A DNA stretch of 64,000 bases from Leeuwenhoekiella sp044542075 (GTDB lineage: Bacteria > Bacteroidota > Bacteroidia > Flavobacteriales > Flavobacteriaceae). Positions within the stretch are counted from its first letter, which is position 1, and each line of letters opens with the position of its first letter. The notes under the pieces are model-generated. The model was not told the origin of the DNA, searched no databases, and saw nothing but the letters and a program-made list of their open reading frames with translations. The stretch lies in contig NZ_JBITTU010000001.1 in the NCBI RefSeq assembly GCF_044542075.1, forward strand, positions 558,001-622,000, in the 5' to 3' direction. Both the position numbers and the translations under genes were made by a program. Shown one piece after another: positions 1-8,336 of the stretch.

Positions 1-445
1 GAAGAGTAGTCTTTTAGATAACAACCATAGATATCAACTTGTTTTAGAAGCTTTAGAAGCCTACCCTAAAATTGAAGCGAGCACAATAGAATTTAATTTG
101 CCACAACCTAATTATACTACAAACACCTTAGCCCATCTTAAAGAAAAATACCCACAACATGAGTTTAGTTTGATAATGGGAGAAGACAACTTAAAAACGC
201 TTCATAAATGGAAAAACTATGAGGTGATTTTAGAAAACCATGAGATTTACGTTTACCCTCGAATTTCAGAAAAGCAAGAAGAAAATAATTTGATAAACCA
301 CGCTAACATACACGTTGTCGACGCTCCTGTTGTAGAAATCTCTTCTACATTTATTCGCAAAGCACTTAAAGAAGACAAAAACTGCAGACCATTATTACCA
401 GACCCGGTTTGGGTTTATATAGATCAAATGAATTTTTACAGATAA
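1..445 (+). CDS. nadD: Nicotinate-nucleotide adenylyltransferase, 3' part
   Basis: The reading frame is open from base 2, so this is the C-terminal part of a gene that starts before the window. NadD joins nicotinate mononucleotide and ATP to give deamido-NAD in NAD synthesis. Visible family features are the IMGEDNL segment followed by HKWKNYEVIL and, near the end, the ISSTFIRKAL motif that closes the nucleotidyltransferase fold. The N-terminal nucleotide-binding GxFxPxHxGH motif is outside the window. A TTG at 98 could be taken for a start, but the homologous frame continues upstream without a break, so it is not one. A strong hairpin terminator follows directly. Confidence 0.93.
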   Translation, partial: KSSLLDNNHRYQLVLEALEAYPKIEASTIEFNLPQPNYTTNTLAHLKEKYPQHEFSLIMGEDNLKTLHKWKNYEVILENHEIYVYPRISEKQEENNLINHANIHVVDAPVVEISSTFIRKALKEDKNCRPLLPDPVWVYIDQMNFYR

Positions 446-450
446 AAAAA

Positions 451-480
451 GCCGCTTCAATATGTTGAAGCGGCCTTTTT
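451..480. terminator. Bidirectional Rho-independent terminator, nadD / LysM gene
   Basis: A 10-base perfect stem (gccgcttcaa / ttgaagcggc, 451-460 and 465-474) with a TATG loop has an A-run before it and a T-run after it. It can end both nadD on the plus strand and the converging LysM gene on the minus strand. Confidence 0.9.
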
Positions 481-501
481 TATTTATACGTTTTTTAAAA
501 C

Positions 502-996
502 TTAATCAAGATTAGGAATACGTAACATTTGACCAGGATAAATTTTGTCTGGGTCTTTTAACATCGGTTTGTTTGCCTCAAAAATAACAGGGTATTTCAT
601 AGCATTGCCATAAAATTTCTTTGCTATTTTACTTAACGTATCTCCTGATTCTACAGTGTGAAACTGAGCTTCAGGCTCAGTATGATCAACTTCCATGCGA
701 TCATCTACCTGTGCAATACCTTCTACATTACCCACTACAAGCACCACTTTCTCCTTTGTGGTTTGATCTTTAGCTTTACCAGAAACAACGGCAGACTCGC
801 CAGAAATAGTTACCTCAAGATTTTCTACTTCAAGACCTAAATCACTAATTGTTTCTTTTAAAGAAGATGCTGCTTTTTTATTTGCCTCAGCTACAGCTGC
901 GGCTGCTTCTGCTTTTTTTTCTGCAGCTTCTTCAGCTGTACTTTTACCGATTCCTATTTTTGCTCCGGCATTTTTAATAAATGAAAATAATCCCAT
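502..996 (-). CDS. lysM: BON and LysM domain protein, Kbp/YgaU-like
   Basis: The 164-residue protein has an Ala/Glu/Lys-rich N-terminus (about 1-48), a BON domain (about 50-104) and a C-terminal LysM domain (about 113-161) beginning HTVESGDTLSKIAKKFYG and ending in PGQMLRIP. Order, length and the shared start MGLF match E. coli Kbp (YgaU), a cytoplasmic potassium-binding protein; LysM alone would suggest peptidoglycan binding. No signal peptide is visible, which fits the Kbp type. It converges on nadD and shares its terminator. Family assignment is firm; the potassium role is carried over from E. coli. Confidence 0.88.
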   Translation of the reverse strand: MGLFSFIKNAGAKIGIGKSTAEEAAEKKAEAAAAVAEANKKAASSLKETISDLGLEVENLEVTISGESAVVSGKAKDQTTKEKVVLVVGNVEGIAQVDDRMEVDHTEPEAQFHTVESGDTLSKIAKKFYGNAMKYPVIFEANKPMLKDPDKIYPGQMLRIPNLD

Positions 997-1155
997 AACT
1001 TTATTTCTAGTATTAGTTAGTTTTAAGAATGTAAATTACAAAATAGCATCTTAAGAGTATAATAAGAGTAATCTAAATCTATGTGAATCTTTAAAGCTGC
1101 ATTTTTCATTTCTGTTTTATCAAAATCATAGTGTTGCTACGTCTAAAAATTAAAA

Positions 1156-1189
1156 AAATCGCCTTAAGAATAAACTCTCAAAGCGATTT
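1156..1189 (-). terminator. Terminator after the 1214-2137 lipoprotein gene
   Basis: Arms aaatcgcctt (1156-1165) and aaagcgattt (1180-1189) pair with one mismatch. Read on the minus strand the stem is followed by a T-rich run, directly downstream of the stop of the lipoprotein gene. Confidence 0.65.
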
Positions 1190-1213
1190 CTAACTAACCA
1201 ACCAAAAAATTAT

Positions 1214-2137
1214 CTACTTCTTTATCGTTTTCATTTGCTTAATAGTTTGTTCTATTTCGCTTTGCTTAACTCTGCTTTTCCCCTCTTCAGGTGTTTTGTA
1301 TGCTATATATCCTTTTCCTCTAAAACGATACTCAGTACCTGATGAAGGTTGATATAACGAGATTGTTGAATCGTCTAGAATAGAAAGCTCAAAAAATTCA
1401 TTTTGAAAGTAATCATAATCTAGCGTAAGAGTCTTTAAATAAGCATTATTAGTAACATCCTGTACTTCATATATTCCTGTATAATCCCAGTAAATCGAGT
1501 TAACAGAAGTTCCGTTAGGATCTTGAGAACTTTCAAAATTTCCACCATCTGAAGCCGGTAAAAACTGAAGGAAATTCTCTGCGTCAAATTCGTTAATGGC
1601 TCCTTGTTTACTGGTGTATATTTTTTCCCACGCTGCATATTCCTGCAAAAAGAAATGGATGTTGTCGTAAAAAATACGGTCAAAATCAAAAGTGTTGCGT
1701 TGATATCCTTTAAGTATGTAAGAAGTTCGCAATGGTCTATTGTATAATTCTATGCTTCCGTTTGCTAACAAGCTTACTTCAAAAGAATAAAAACCATCTA
1801 TATCGTGACTAATATCAAGATCGTAATCAAATAGATCATAATAGCCTACCGGAATACCAAAACCATTACCTTGACCGCCTATTGCAACCAGATTGTTATT
1901 TGCTCTTAAGTATCCGTTTATAAATGATAACGTAAATGCTTTTTCCATAAAAGGAATTGCAGCATTACCTTTAGTTTGCTCTATATCTACATACCATAAT
2001 TCATACGAATTAAGAACTTCCCCAAGAGATAGTTGTGGCTCAATAATCACCTCATCTTCTAAATAGACATCTGTATAACACGATGTAAACATTGACAGTA
2101 TAAGAGCAAAACCGCTAAGTAATTTTATAGTTCTCAT
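1214..2137 (-). CDS. Predicted lipoprotein of unknown function
   Basis: I do not recognise a named domain in this 307-residue protein. The N-terminus has a lipoprotein signal: hydrophobic segment to about residue 18 and a lipobox ending FTSC at residue 20, followed by an acidic stretch. The rest is rich in aromatic residues and alternating polar/hydrophobic segments, as in beta-rich secreted proteins, and ends in a basic tail. Similar lipoproteins next to nadD are common in Flavobacteriaceae and are sometimes mislabelled as NadD; nothing in this sequence supports that enzyme. It has its own terminator and stands alone, divergent from gpsA. The likely site is the periplasmic or outer face of the envelope. 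Confidence 0.75.
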   Translation of the reverse strand: MRTIKLLSGFALILSMFTSCYTDVYLEDEVIIEPQLSLGEVLNSYELWYVDIEQTKGNAAIPFMEKAFTLSFINGYLRANNNLVAIGGQGNGFGIPVGYYDLFDYDLDISHDIDGFYSFEVSLLANGSIELYNRPLRTSYILKGYQRNTFDFDRIFYDNIHFFLQEYAAWEKIYTSKQGAINEFDAENFLQFLPASDGGNFESSQDPNGTSVNSIYWDYTGIYEVQDVTNNAYLKTLTLDYDYFQNEFFELSILDDSTISLYQPSSGTEYRFRGKGYIAYKTPEEGKSRVKQSEIEQTIKQMKTIKK

Positions 2138-2306
2138 GATTGTAAGTTTTTAAGTTAATAACTCAAGGAATCGTTTTCTAAATAACTATTCCTGTAAATT
2201 CTTAGCATTGACGTCTGGCTTGTGAATTATATTAACTGTTAACCAAACCGCGTGCCAAAAAATAATGGAGGTGGTTTTCAAGGTTTTAGGTGGGCTAGAA
2301 AATCTG

Positions 2307-2314
2307 TACTTTTG
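2307..2314 (+). promoter_or_regulatory. Flavobacterial -7 box upstream of gpsA
   Basis: TACTTTTG matches the TAnnTTTG -7 consensus exactly and ends 21 bases before the gpsA start. No clear TTG -33 element is seen at the usual distance. Confidence 0.55.
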
Positions 2315-2335
2315 AGGTAGTAAACAAATTAGATT

Positions 2336-3325
2336 ATGAGCTTAAAATTTGGGGTTTTAGGAGGCGGAAGTTGGGCAACGGCAATTGTAAAAATGTTATC
2401 AGAAAACCTTAATGAGGTAGGTTGGTACATGCGTAGTAATTATGCTTTAGAACACATCAAGAAAGAACAGCACAATCCCAATTACCTAAGTGCGGTAGAG
2501 TTTAATCCTGCACAATTGAAACTAAGTAATGATATTAATGAAATTATTGAATACGCAGACTATTTAATATTTGCGATACCATCTGCATTTGTGGGTAAGG
2601 AATTAGAACAGGTAACCGCTAGTTTTAAGGATAAAATAGTTTTTTCGGCTATTAAAGGTATTGTTCCTGAAACTGGGCAAATTGTAGGCGCGCATTTTCA
2701 CGATAAATATGATATCCCTTTTAAAAATATAGGAGTAATCACCGGTCCTTGTCACGCAGAAGAAGTGGCTCTTGAGCGCCTTTCTTACCTCACGATTGCT
2801 TGTGCAGATGAAGCCCACGCAAAAGTAATGGCAAAGTATTTAAGCAGCGATTATATTAAAACTACCATAAGCGATGACACGATAGGCACTGAGTATGCTG
2901 CAATGCTTAAAAATATTTATGCAATTGCTGCCGGTATAGCTCACGGCCTGGGCTATGGCGATAACTTTCAAAGTGTATTAATGAGCAATGCGATACGCGA
3001 GATGAAAAAGTTTATCAAAAAAGTGCATAAAATGAAGCGTAACATAAACGATTCTGCCTACTTGGGAGATTTATTGGTGACGGGTTATTCTGTATTTAGC
3101 CGCAATAGAATGTTTGGTAATATGATAGGTAAAGGCTATACGGTTAAAAGCGCTCAAATGGAAATGAGTATGGTTGCAGAGGGCTACTATGCAGCCGAAA
3201 GTGCTTTCAAAATAAATGAAAAATTAGGTGCTAAAACACCCATTATTGACGCTGTTTACGACATCCTATACAAAGGAAAAGACCCAAAAAAAACATTTAT
3301 CAAGCTTACTGAAAAAGTAGATTAA
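2336..3325 (+). CDS. gpsA: NAD(P)H-dependent glycerol-3-phosphate dehydrogenase
   Basis: This cytoplasmic enzyme reduces dihydroxyacetone phosphate to sn-glycerol 3-phosphate for phospholipid synthesis. The 329 residues match the family length. The N-terminal Rossmann motif is GVLGGGSWATA (about 6-16), the substrate-binding region includes TGPCHAEE, and the catalytic lysine lies in EYAAMLKNIYAIAAGI; the C-terminal half contains GDLLVTGYSVFSRNR. The ATG at 2336 is preceded by a -7 promoter box and an A/T-rich leader, as usual in this phylum. The gene abuts the convergent gene that ends at 3326. Confidence 0.96.
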   Translation: MSLKFGVLGGGSWATAIVKMLSENLNEVGWYMRSNYALEHIKKEQHNPNYLSAVEFNPAQLKLSNDINEIIEYADYLIFAIPSAFVGKELEQVTASFKDKIVFSAIKGIVPETGQIVGAHFHDKYDIPFKNIGVITGPCHAEEVALERLSYLTIACADEAHAKVMAKYLSSDYIKTTISDDTIGTEYAAMLKNIYAIAAGIAHGLGYGDNFQSVLMSNAIREMKKFIKKVHKMKRNINDSAYLGDLLVTGYSVFSRNRMFGNMIGKGYTVKSAQMEMSMVAEGYYAAESAFKINEKLGAKTPIIDAVYDILYKGKDPKKTFIKLTEKVD

Positions 3326-3721
3326 TTACTCTGCCAGCACACCTTCTTTTAGCATGGCAGGCACAGGGCCTAAATTATGATCTTGTATACTACCCGCTGC
3401 AAAAACAAATGTTTTTTCGTAAAGTTTTCCGTCTAGAAAATAGGTAACTGCAAACTGATTTGTAAGCTCAAGAACACTATCTTCAATAAATTCAATTTTA
3501 GCAAAGGATTTTGAAGGCAGCTTCTCTAATTTATGACGCATTTGACTCGTCACTTGATTTGAACTATACCCGTTAGAGACAATCATAACCAACTCTAAAT
3601 GGTGCGCTGTATCGTTTGTGATGTAGGCATTCCAGTCTGTCGTACGGTGGTCTTCATTAAACTCCTTTACCGCAGCAATGTAAACACCAGAAACCTCAGG
3701 TATATTAATATCTTTACGCAT
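3326..3721 (-). CDS. Conserved hypothetical protein upstream-linked to pheS
   Basis: The 131-residue soluble protein has no signal peptide, no membrane segment and no motif I can name. It lies downstream of pheS and of a 54-residue membrane protein in a minus-strand series, one base after the latter. Homologues in this position in flavobacterial genomes are sometimes labelled phenylalanyl-tRNA synthetase alpha subunit, but the sequence contains none of the class II synthetase motifs, so that name should not be used. Its stop abuts the stop of gpsA, leaving no room for a separate terminator. Function unknown. Confidence 0.7.
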   Translation of the reverse strand: MRKDINIPEVSGVYIAAVKEFNEDHRTTDWNAYITNDTAHHLELVMIVSNGYSSNQVTSQMRHKLEKLPSKSFAKIEFIEDSVLELTNQFAVTYFLDGKLYEKTFVFAAGSIQDHNLGPVPAMLKEGVLAE

Positions 3722-3722
3722 A

Positions 3723-3887
3723 TTAGTCGTTTACTTTCCACATAATCCATAAAGCTAAAAGCGCAAGTGCCATTATCCCTAAGAATATACTTCCTATCAT
3801 AATTTTAATAGCTGCTATGACAAACGTCAAATAAGCTACAGCGACAAGTGCGATAGCAAGAACCGCAATTACAAGATACTTTTTCAT
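3723..3887 (-). CDS. Small two-helix membrane protein, 54 residues
   Basis: An ATG at 3885-3887 opens a 54-codon frame ending with TAA at 3723-3725. The peptide begins MKKYLVIAVLAIALVAVAYL and is nearly all hydrophobic: two likely membrane helices (about 4-27 and 29-50) and a charged tail KVND. It sits between pheS and the 131-residue gene on the same strand, with one base to the next start, which suggests co-translation. The only independent support is its position and composition. Function unknown. Confidence 0.6.
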   Translation of the reverse strand: MKKYLVIAVLAIALVAVAYLTFVIAAIKIMIGSIFLGIMALALLALWIMWKVND

Positions 3888-3900
3888 AGCAACTACTATT

Positions 3901-3941
3901 TTATAAACCTGAGGAAGTTTCCGCAGGAGGTAAGTTTATAA
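3901..3941. repeat. 41-base inverted repeat between pheS and the small membrane gene
   Basis: Outer arms TTATAAAC (3901-3908) and GTTTATAA (3934-3941) enclose an inner imperfect stem CCTGaGGAA / TTCCgCAGG. It lies 4 bases past the pheS stop on the minus strand. There is no T-run after it, so it is not a standard terminator; RNA processing or partial termination within the operon is possible. Confidence 0.5.
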
Positions 3942-3945
3942 CTGT

Positions 3946-4962
3946 TTAAAGAGCGCTCTTAAACTGATTTAAGAAGCGTAAATCGTTTTCACTAAGCAAA
4001 CGGATGTCTGATATCTGATGTAATAATAAAGCGATACGATCTATGCCCATACCAAATGCGAAACCACTATATTCTTTAGAATCTATACCGCAATTTTCAA
4101 GTACATTAGGGTCTACCATTCCGCAGCCCATAATTTCTAACCAGCCGGTTCCCTTAGTCATTTTGTAATCTGTCTCCGTCTCAAGACCCCAATACACATC
4201 TACTTCTGCACTAGGCTCTGTAAATGGAAAATAAGAAGGTCTTAAGCGTATTTTACTTTTTCCGAACATCTCTGTCGTAAAATGCTGAAGCGTTTGCTTC
4301 AAGTCTGCAAATGAAACATCTTTATCTATATACAAGCCTTCTACCTGATGAAAAAAGCAATGTGAACGAGCAGATATTGCTTCATTACGGTATACTCGAC
4401 CTGGAGAAATTGTACGTATTGGCGGCTTATTAGCTTCCATATAACGTACTTGTACAGATGAAGTATGCGTACGCAACAAAACGTCTGGATCTGTTTGTAT
4501 AAAGAATGTATCCTGCATATCACGTGCAGGGTGATATTCTGGCAAGTTAAGTGCCGTAAAATTATGCCAGTCATCTTCAATCTCAGGACCTTCAGACACA
4601 TCAAAACCTATACGTGAGAATATATCAATGATTTGATTCTTAACAATAGATATAGGATGACGTGAACCTAATACTACAGGCTCTCCGGGTCTGGTTAAAT
4701 CACCATAAATACCTTTATCTTCTACTACCTCAAGACTAGCTTTCAACGCATCTACTTTCTCTTGAACTACCGTTTTAAGGGTGTTTATCGTTTGCCCAAA
4801 TTCTTTTTTCTCTTCGTTGGGTATATTCTTAAATTCAGAGAAATACTCATTAAACAAACCTTTCTTCCCTAAAAATTTAATTCTGAAAGATTCTGTTTCT
4901 TCGAGTGATGTAGTTGTAAACGCTTCCGCTTCTGCGATAAGCTCTTTTATTTTTTCTAGCAT
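3946..4962 (-). CDS. pheS: Phenylalanine--tRNA ligase alpha subunit
   Basis: PheS forms the catalytic half of the alpha2beta2 enzyme that charges tRNA-Phe. At 338 residues it is full length: an N-terminal coiled-coil arm that contacts tRNA (about 1-90) and the class II catalytic core. The motif 2 region reads CFFHQVEGLYID, the Phe pocket includes FPFTEPSAEVDV, and motif 3 is GFAFGMGIDRIALLLH near the C-terminus. pheT is not in the window, as is common in Bacteroidota where the two subunits are unlinked. Downstream on the same strand lie two small conserved genes. Confidence 0.97.
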   Translation of the reverse strand: MLEKIKELIAEAEAFTTTSLEETESFRIKFLGKKGLFNEYFSEFKNIPNEEKKEFGQTINTLKTVVQEKVDALKASLEVVEDKGIYGDLTRPGEPVVLGSRHPISIVKNQIIDIFSRIGFDVSEGPEIEDDWHNFTALNLPEYHPARDMQDTFFIQTDPDVLLRTHTSSVQVRYMEANKPPIRTISPGRVYRNEAISARSHCFFHQVEGLYIDKDVSFADLKQTLQHFTTEMFGKSKIRLRPSYFPFTEPSAEVDVYWGLETETDYKMTKGTGWLEIMGCGMVDPNVLENCGIDSKEYSGFAFGMGIDRIALLLHQISDIRLLSENDLRFLNQFKSAL

Positions 4963-4990
4963 AATTCCTTTAAATTAGGAAGGCACAAAT

Positions 4991-5686
4991 TTAAGAAATA
5001 TAGGTGGCTTGGGCTTTATTGTCTCTAAAAATATATAAGAGTATAAAGAAAACAGCAGTGCCGCCAAAAAGGTGCCATAACCAATGGGTTCCCATCCAAA
5101 ATATTTCAAAATCAAGTCTGTTATCAAGTACTCTAAACACTACAGCAAAGCCAAAAATCACAAAAGCTATAATAGCAGGTCGTGCATTACGCCAGTTAGT
5201 TTTAGATAAATAGCCGAGTATAGGTATAAGTATAGTAAGTGCGCTTATTAAATAACCTAAATTATGTTCTAAATTTTCACTTACAGGTAAATACCTCAAC
5301 CCAATAAAAGCTAAACCTATTGCCACTATAAAAAAGAGACGTTTCTTCCAGGTATCTTTCCATTTAAAAACAAAATATAATATAGCTGCAAAACTAAGAC
5401 CTCGTATAGGCACCCAATCAATAAGCAAATAAGCCTCAGAACTACGCAACCCGTGATATAATGTACCTCCTATATACCCAATAAATATAAAGGGAAGCGT
5501 AAGCATTAAAAACCATTGATTCTTAGGCTCTTTATATATACGTATTCCAAAATAGATTACGATAAATAGAAAAATGAGGTTACTATATGTGTTAAAAGGC
5601 TCTACAGGAAATCGACCCGCAATAGTCTCTTTATAAATAGGACCTGTATCATTAGGAAATACATCCTGCAATAGCGCTAATAGCAT
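4991..5686 (-). CDS. Seven-helix membrane protein, alkaline ceramidase-like (CREST superfamily)
   Basis: The 231-residue protein is almost entirely hydrophobic, with about seven membrane helices. Its motif order follows alkaline ceramidases and related CREST hydrolases: an early acidic residue before NTYSN (E29, VEPFNTYSN), a histidine in YHGLRSS (H78), an aspartate in LLIDWVP (D90) and HxxxH near the end (H201-WLW-H205). In ceramidases these residues hold the catalytic zinc. The serine usually four residues before the first histidine is glycine here (G74). The substrate is not known; sphingolipids or other amide lipids are an inference. The gene lies on its own between pheS and a small conserved gene on the same strand. 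Confidence 0.65.
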   Translation of the reverse strand: MLLALLQDVFPNDTGPIYKETIAGRFPVEPFNTYSNLIFLFIVIYFGIRIYKEPKNQWFLMLTLPFIFIGYIGGTLYHGLRSSEAYLLIDWVPIRGLSFAAILYFVFKWKDTWKKRLFFIVAIGLAFIGLRYLPVSENLEHNLGYLISALTILIPILGYLSKTNWRNARPAIIAFVIFGFAVVFRVLDNRLDFEIFWMGTHWLWHLFGGTAVFFILLYIFRDNKAQATYIS

Positions 5687-5704
5687 AGGCTGAATTACTC
5701 TGAA

Positions 5705-6061
5705 TTAATGAACTAATTCTTTTTCTAAAAAATACTGTACAATAGCCTCTTTCATAAGCAAAGATTGCTCACCAGATTTAAGTGTAGGTAATTGATCTAT
5801 AACTTCATAATGAGGCCACCCATCTGCATCTTGATAATCAAATTTATAATAGCCAAAAGGCTCTAACAATCTACAGATTGCAATATGCATTAAATCAAGC
5901 TTATCGTCCTTTTTAAATTTTTTACCGGGTTGCCCTAATTCCTGCACCCCTATTAAATATATAATCGCATCAAGATCTAATGTATCACCATCTGCAAACC
6001 GTGCAGAGAGTTTTGTTACTATCTGGTCCCAGCGTTCTTTAAGTTGTTCATCTCTTGCCAT
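5705..6061 (-). CDS. Conserved hypothetical protein of Bacteroidota
   Basis: A 118-residue soluble protein beginning MARDEQLKERW. The frame is open upstream to a Met at 6082, but the seven extra residues (MLIIFAA) would encroach on the divergent promoter region, so the start at 6061 is preferred. It is rich in charged residues and contains the segments DLDAIIYLIGVQELG and ICRLLEPFGYY. I know this as a widespread uncharacterised protein in flavobacteria; no catalytic motif is visible. It is divergent from the CvpA-like gene. Confidence 0.72.
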   Translation of the reverse strand: MARDEQLKERWDQIVTKLSARFADGDTLDLDAIIYLIGVQELGQPGKKFKKDDKLDLMHIAICRLLEPFGYYKFDYQDADGWPHYEVIDQLPTLKSGEQSLLMKEAIVQYFLEKELVH

Positions 6062-6109
6062 AGCCGCAAATATAATCAACAAGCTTCTTAAAAATAGTAT
6101 TTTTAACGT

Positions 6110-6643
6110 ATGAACTATCTTGATATTATTCTAGGGATTTTTTTGATTCTAGGCCTTTATAAAGGCATTAAAAATGGACTTCTAATTGAGCTGGCATCAA
6201 TTATTGCTTTAGTAATTGGTGTTTATGGTGCAATTCATTTCTCATACTACGCTGTAGATTATCTTAACGATAAGGTAGACTGGAGTGAGCAGACTATAAA
6301 TCTACTTGCTTTTGCACTTACTTTTATAATCATAGTACTAATTATTAGTCTAGCCGCTCGCTTATTAACTAAGGTTGCGTCTCTAATTATGTTAGGCGTA
6401 GTCAATAAAATCCTGGGTGGGCTATTTGGTCTACTAAAAGTAGCCTTTATACTAAGTGTAATTATTATGTTTAGTTCTGCAGTTACAATGACTATTATAG
6501 ACGATAAAATTAGAGAAGAATCTATTGTCTATAATGCTATACAACCCATAGCTCCTTTAGTACTGCCTAATTTACTTAGAGAAGTAGATAAGCTAAAAAC
6601 GGAAGATCCTGTGAATTCTCAATTAGAACTCGAGCCTGCTTAA
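6110..6643 (+). CDS. CvpA family membrane protein
   Basis: A 177-residue inner-membrane protein with four predicted helices and the family signature at the start (LDIILGIFLILGLYKGIKNG). CvpA was named for colicin V production in E. coli, but in general it is linked to envelope integrity and septation rather than to bacteriocins. No bacteriocin or secretion genes lie nearby, so an envelope role is likelier here. The end, after about residue 150, is soluble. A palindromic terminator follows. Confidence 0.85.
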   Translation: MNYLDIILGIFLILGLYKGIKNGLLIELASIIALVIGVYGAIHFSYYAVDYLNDKVDWSEQTINLLAFALTFIIIVLIISLAARLLTKVASLIMLGVVNKILGGLFGLLKVAFILSVIIMFSSAVTMTIIDDKIREESIVYNAIQPIAPLVLPNLLREVDKLKTEDPVNSQLELEPA

Positions 6644-6682
6644 TTTAGACCTCATTTAAACGAAATATTATTAAATAAAAAA

Positions 6683-6706
6683 CGCCGGTAATTACCGGCG
6701 TTTTCA
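6683..6706. terminator. Bidirectional terminator, cvpA-like / SulP genes
   Basis: The 18-base palindrome cgccggtaattaccggcg (6683-6700) has A-rich sequence before it and TTTT after it, between two converging genes. Confidence 0.85.
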
Positions 6707-6724
6707 TTTTATCAAACAGCTTCT

Positions 6725-8323
6725 TTATGCAGAAACCTTCAGATTGTCTTTCTTTGCCTGGCTAAAAAATTGCTCATAGCTTTCTGGGTTTTCAATAGTA
6801 CCGCGCTCAGAAATAATCTTAACGTTTATATTTTTATCCTGTGCTCTAAAACTGAAATCATCTAAAATCTCTATAATATCTTGATCTAGATAACGCGTTT
6901 TGCGCACGTCAATTTCTAAAAATGAATTTTCGTGTAGATTGTTTAACTCTTTCATAATGGCCCCTTTATTTATAAAAGTCACCTCTTCGGCTAAAGTCAT
7001 TTTTACAACATCAAGTCCTGTTTCCTCTTCTCTTACAATATGTAAAAAGTGGGAATTCTGATAATTTTTAATAAGAATAACAACGATTCCTACTGCAAGA
7101 CCTAAACTAATACCCACAAGTAAATCTGCAAATACAATACCTAGTACTGTTATAATAAAAGGAATAAATTGTTTCCAACCTAAAGTCCACATACGTTTAA
7201 ATGTTGAAGGCTTAGCAAGCTTATAACCTACTAAAAATAATACCGCAGCCAATACAGAGAGCGGAATTAGGTTTAGCACGTTAGGAACTAATATTACAGA
7301 GATCAATAATAAAAACCCGTGAATTATCGCAGACATTTTAGTTTGACCACCAGATTGAATATTTGCAGAACTACGTACAATTACCTGTGTTATTGGCAGT
7401 CCTCCAATCATTCCCGAAATTATATTACCGGCACCTTGTGCAAAAAGTTCGCGGTTTGTAGGCGTTGTGCGTTTTTTTGGATCTAGTTTATCTGTAGCCT
7501 CCACACAAAGTAAGGTTTCTAGACTCGCAACAAGAGCAATTGTAAATGCGGTTATCCATATCTGAGGCTCTGTGATAACGCTAAAGTTAGGAAACGTAAA
7601 TTGACCTATAAATGAGTCAAAATCATCTGGTACAGGTACTTTTACTAAATGATCATTAGAAATACCCCAGGCTTCAGAATCCTGAGTAAATATGTAATAT
7701 AGAATACCTAACACTACAGCAACTAAAGGACCTTGTACTAATTTGAAAATCTTCCCCTTCTTACTAAGTACTGCATCCCAAAGAATAAGAATAAACATGG
7801 CTACAAATGCAATGGCAGTTGCACCCGGACTTATACTATCAAATATTTGCCCTATTTCAGTAAAGGTATTTCTACCATCTACCTGAAAGAATGCCCAGTC
7901 TCCTTCGGGATCAGAATCATAACCAAAAAAATGTGGGATTTGCTTTAGTATAATTATGATACCTATACCGGTCAACATTCCTTTTATAACCGAGGAAGGA
8001 AAATAATATCCAATAATCCCAGCTTTTAAAACTCCAAATAATAATTGTATTGCACCTCCCAAAACTACTGCTACAAGTAAATTTTCGTAACCTCCAAGCG
8101 TAGAGATTGCAACTAATACAATTGCAGATAACCCAGCAGCAGGACCACTAACACCCAGGCTAGAGCCACTCATTGCTCCCACAACGACACCACCAACGAT
8201 ACCTGCTATTAATCCTGAAAATAAGGGAGCGCCACTTGCTAATGCAATACCTAAACATAGAGGAAGCGCAACAAAAAATACGACTACACTAGCCGGAAAA
8301 TCGTTTTTTAAATTTTTAAACAT
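6725..8323 (-). CDS. SulP family inorganic anion transporter
   Basis: The 532-residue protein has the SulP plan: an N-terminal membrane domain of 10-14 helices (about 1-420) starting with FPASVVVFFVALPLCLGIA and containing the conserved SGPAAGLSA segment, then a cytoplasmic STAS domain (about 435-525). Its start lies 13 bases after the stop of a beta-carbonic anhydrase on the same strand. This pairing, known from bicarbonate-type SulP carriers, suggests that the substrate is bicarbonate rather than sulfate, although the sequence alone does not decide it. There is no gene for sulfate assimilation nearby. Confidence 0.93.
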   Translation of the reverse strand: MFKNLKNDFPASVVVFFVALPLCLGIALASGAPLFSGLIAGIVGGVVVGAMSGSSLGVSGPAAGLSAIVLVAISTLGGYENLLVAVVLGGAIQLLFGVLKAGIIGYYFPSSVIKGMLTGIGIIIILKQIPHFFGYDSDPEGDWAFFQVDGRNTFTEIGQIFDSISPGATAIAFVAMFILILWDAVLSKKGKIFKLVQGPLVAVVLGILYYIFTQDSEAWGISNDHLVKVPVPDDFDSFIGQFTFPNFSVITEPQIWITAFTIALVASLETLLCVEATDKLDPKKRTTPTNRELFAQGAGNIISGMIGGLPITQVIVRSSANIQSGGQTKMSAIIHGFLLLISVILVPNVLNLIPLSVLAAVLFLVGYKLAKPSTFKRMWTLGWKQFIPFIITVLGIVFADLLVGISLGLAVGIVVILIKNYQNSHFLHIVREEETGLDVVKMTLAEEVTFINKGAIMKELNNLHENSFLEIDVRKTRYLDQDIIEILDDFSFRAQDKNINVKIISERGTIENPESYEQFFSQAKKDNLKVSA

Positions 8324-8336
8324 GGTTGGTTACTTA

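Noticed and set aside
1214..2137. The lipoprotein as a second NadD.
   Set aside because: It has a lipoprotein signal and none of the nucleotidyltransferase motifs.
3326..3721. The 131-residue protein as a phenylalanyl-tRNA synthetase subunit.
   Set aside because: No class II synthetase motif is present; the complete pheS lies next to it.
6110..6643. A colicin-type bacteriocin locus, from the CvpA name.
   Set aside because: CvpA proteins are general membrane proteins and no toxin, immunity or export gene is near.
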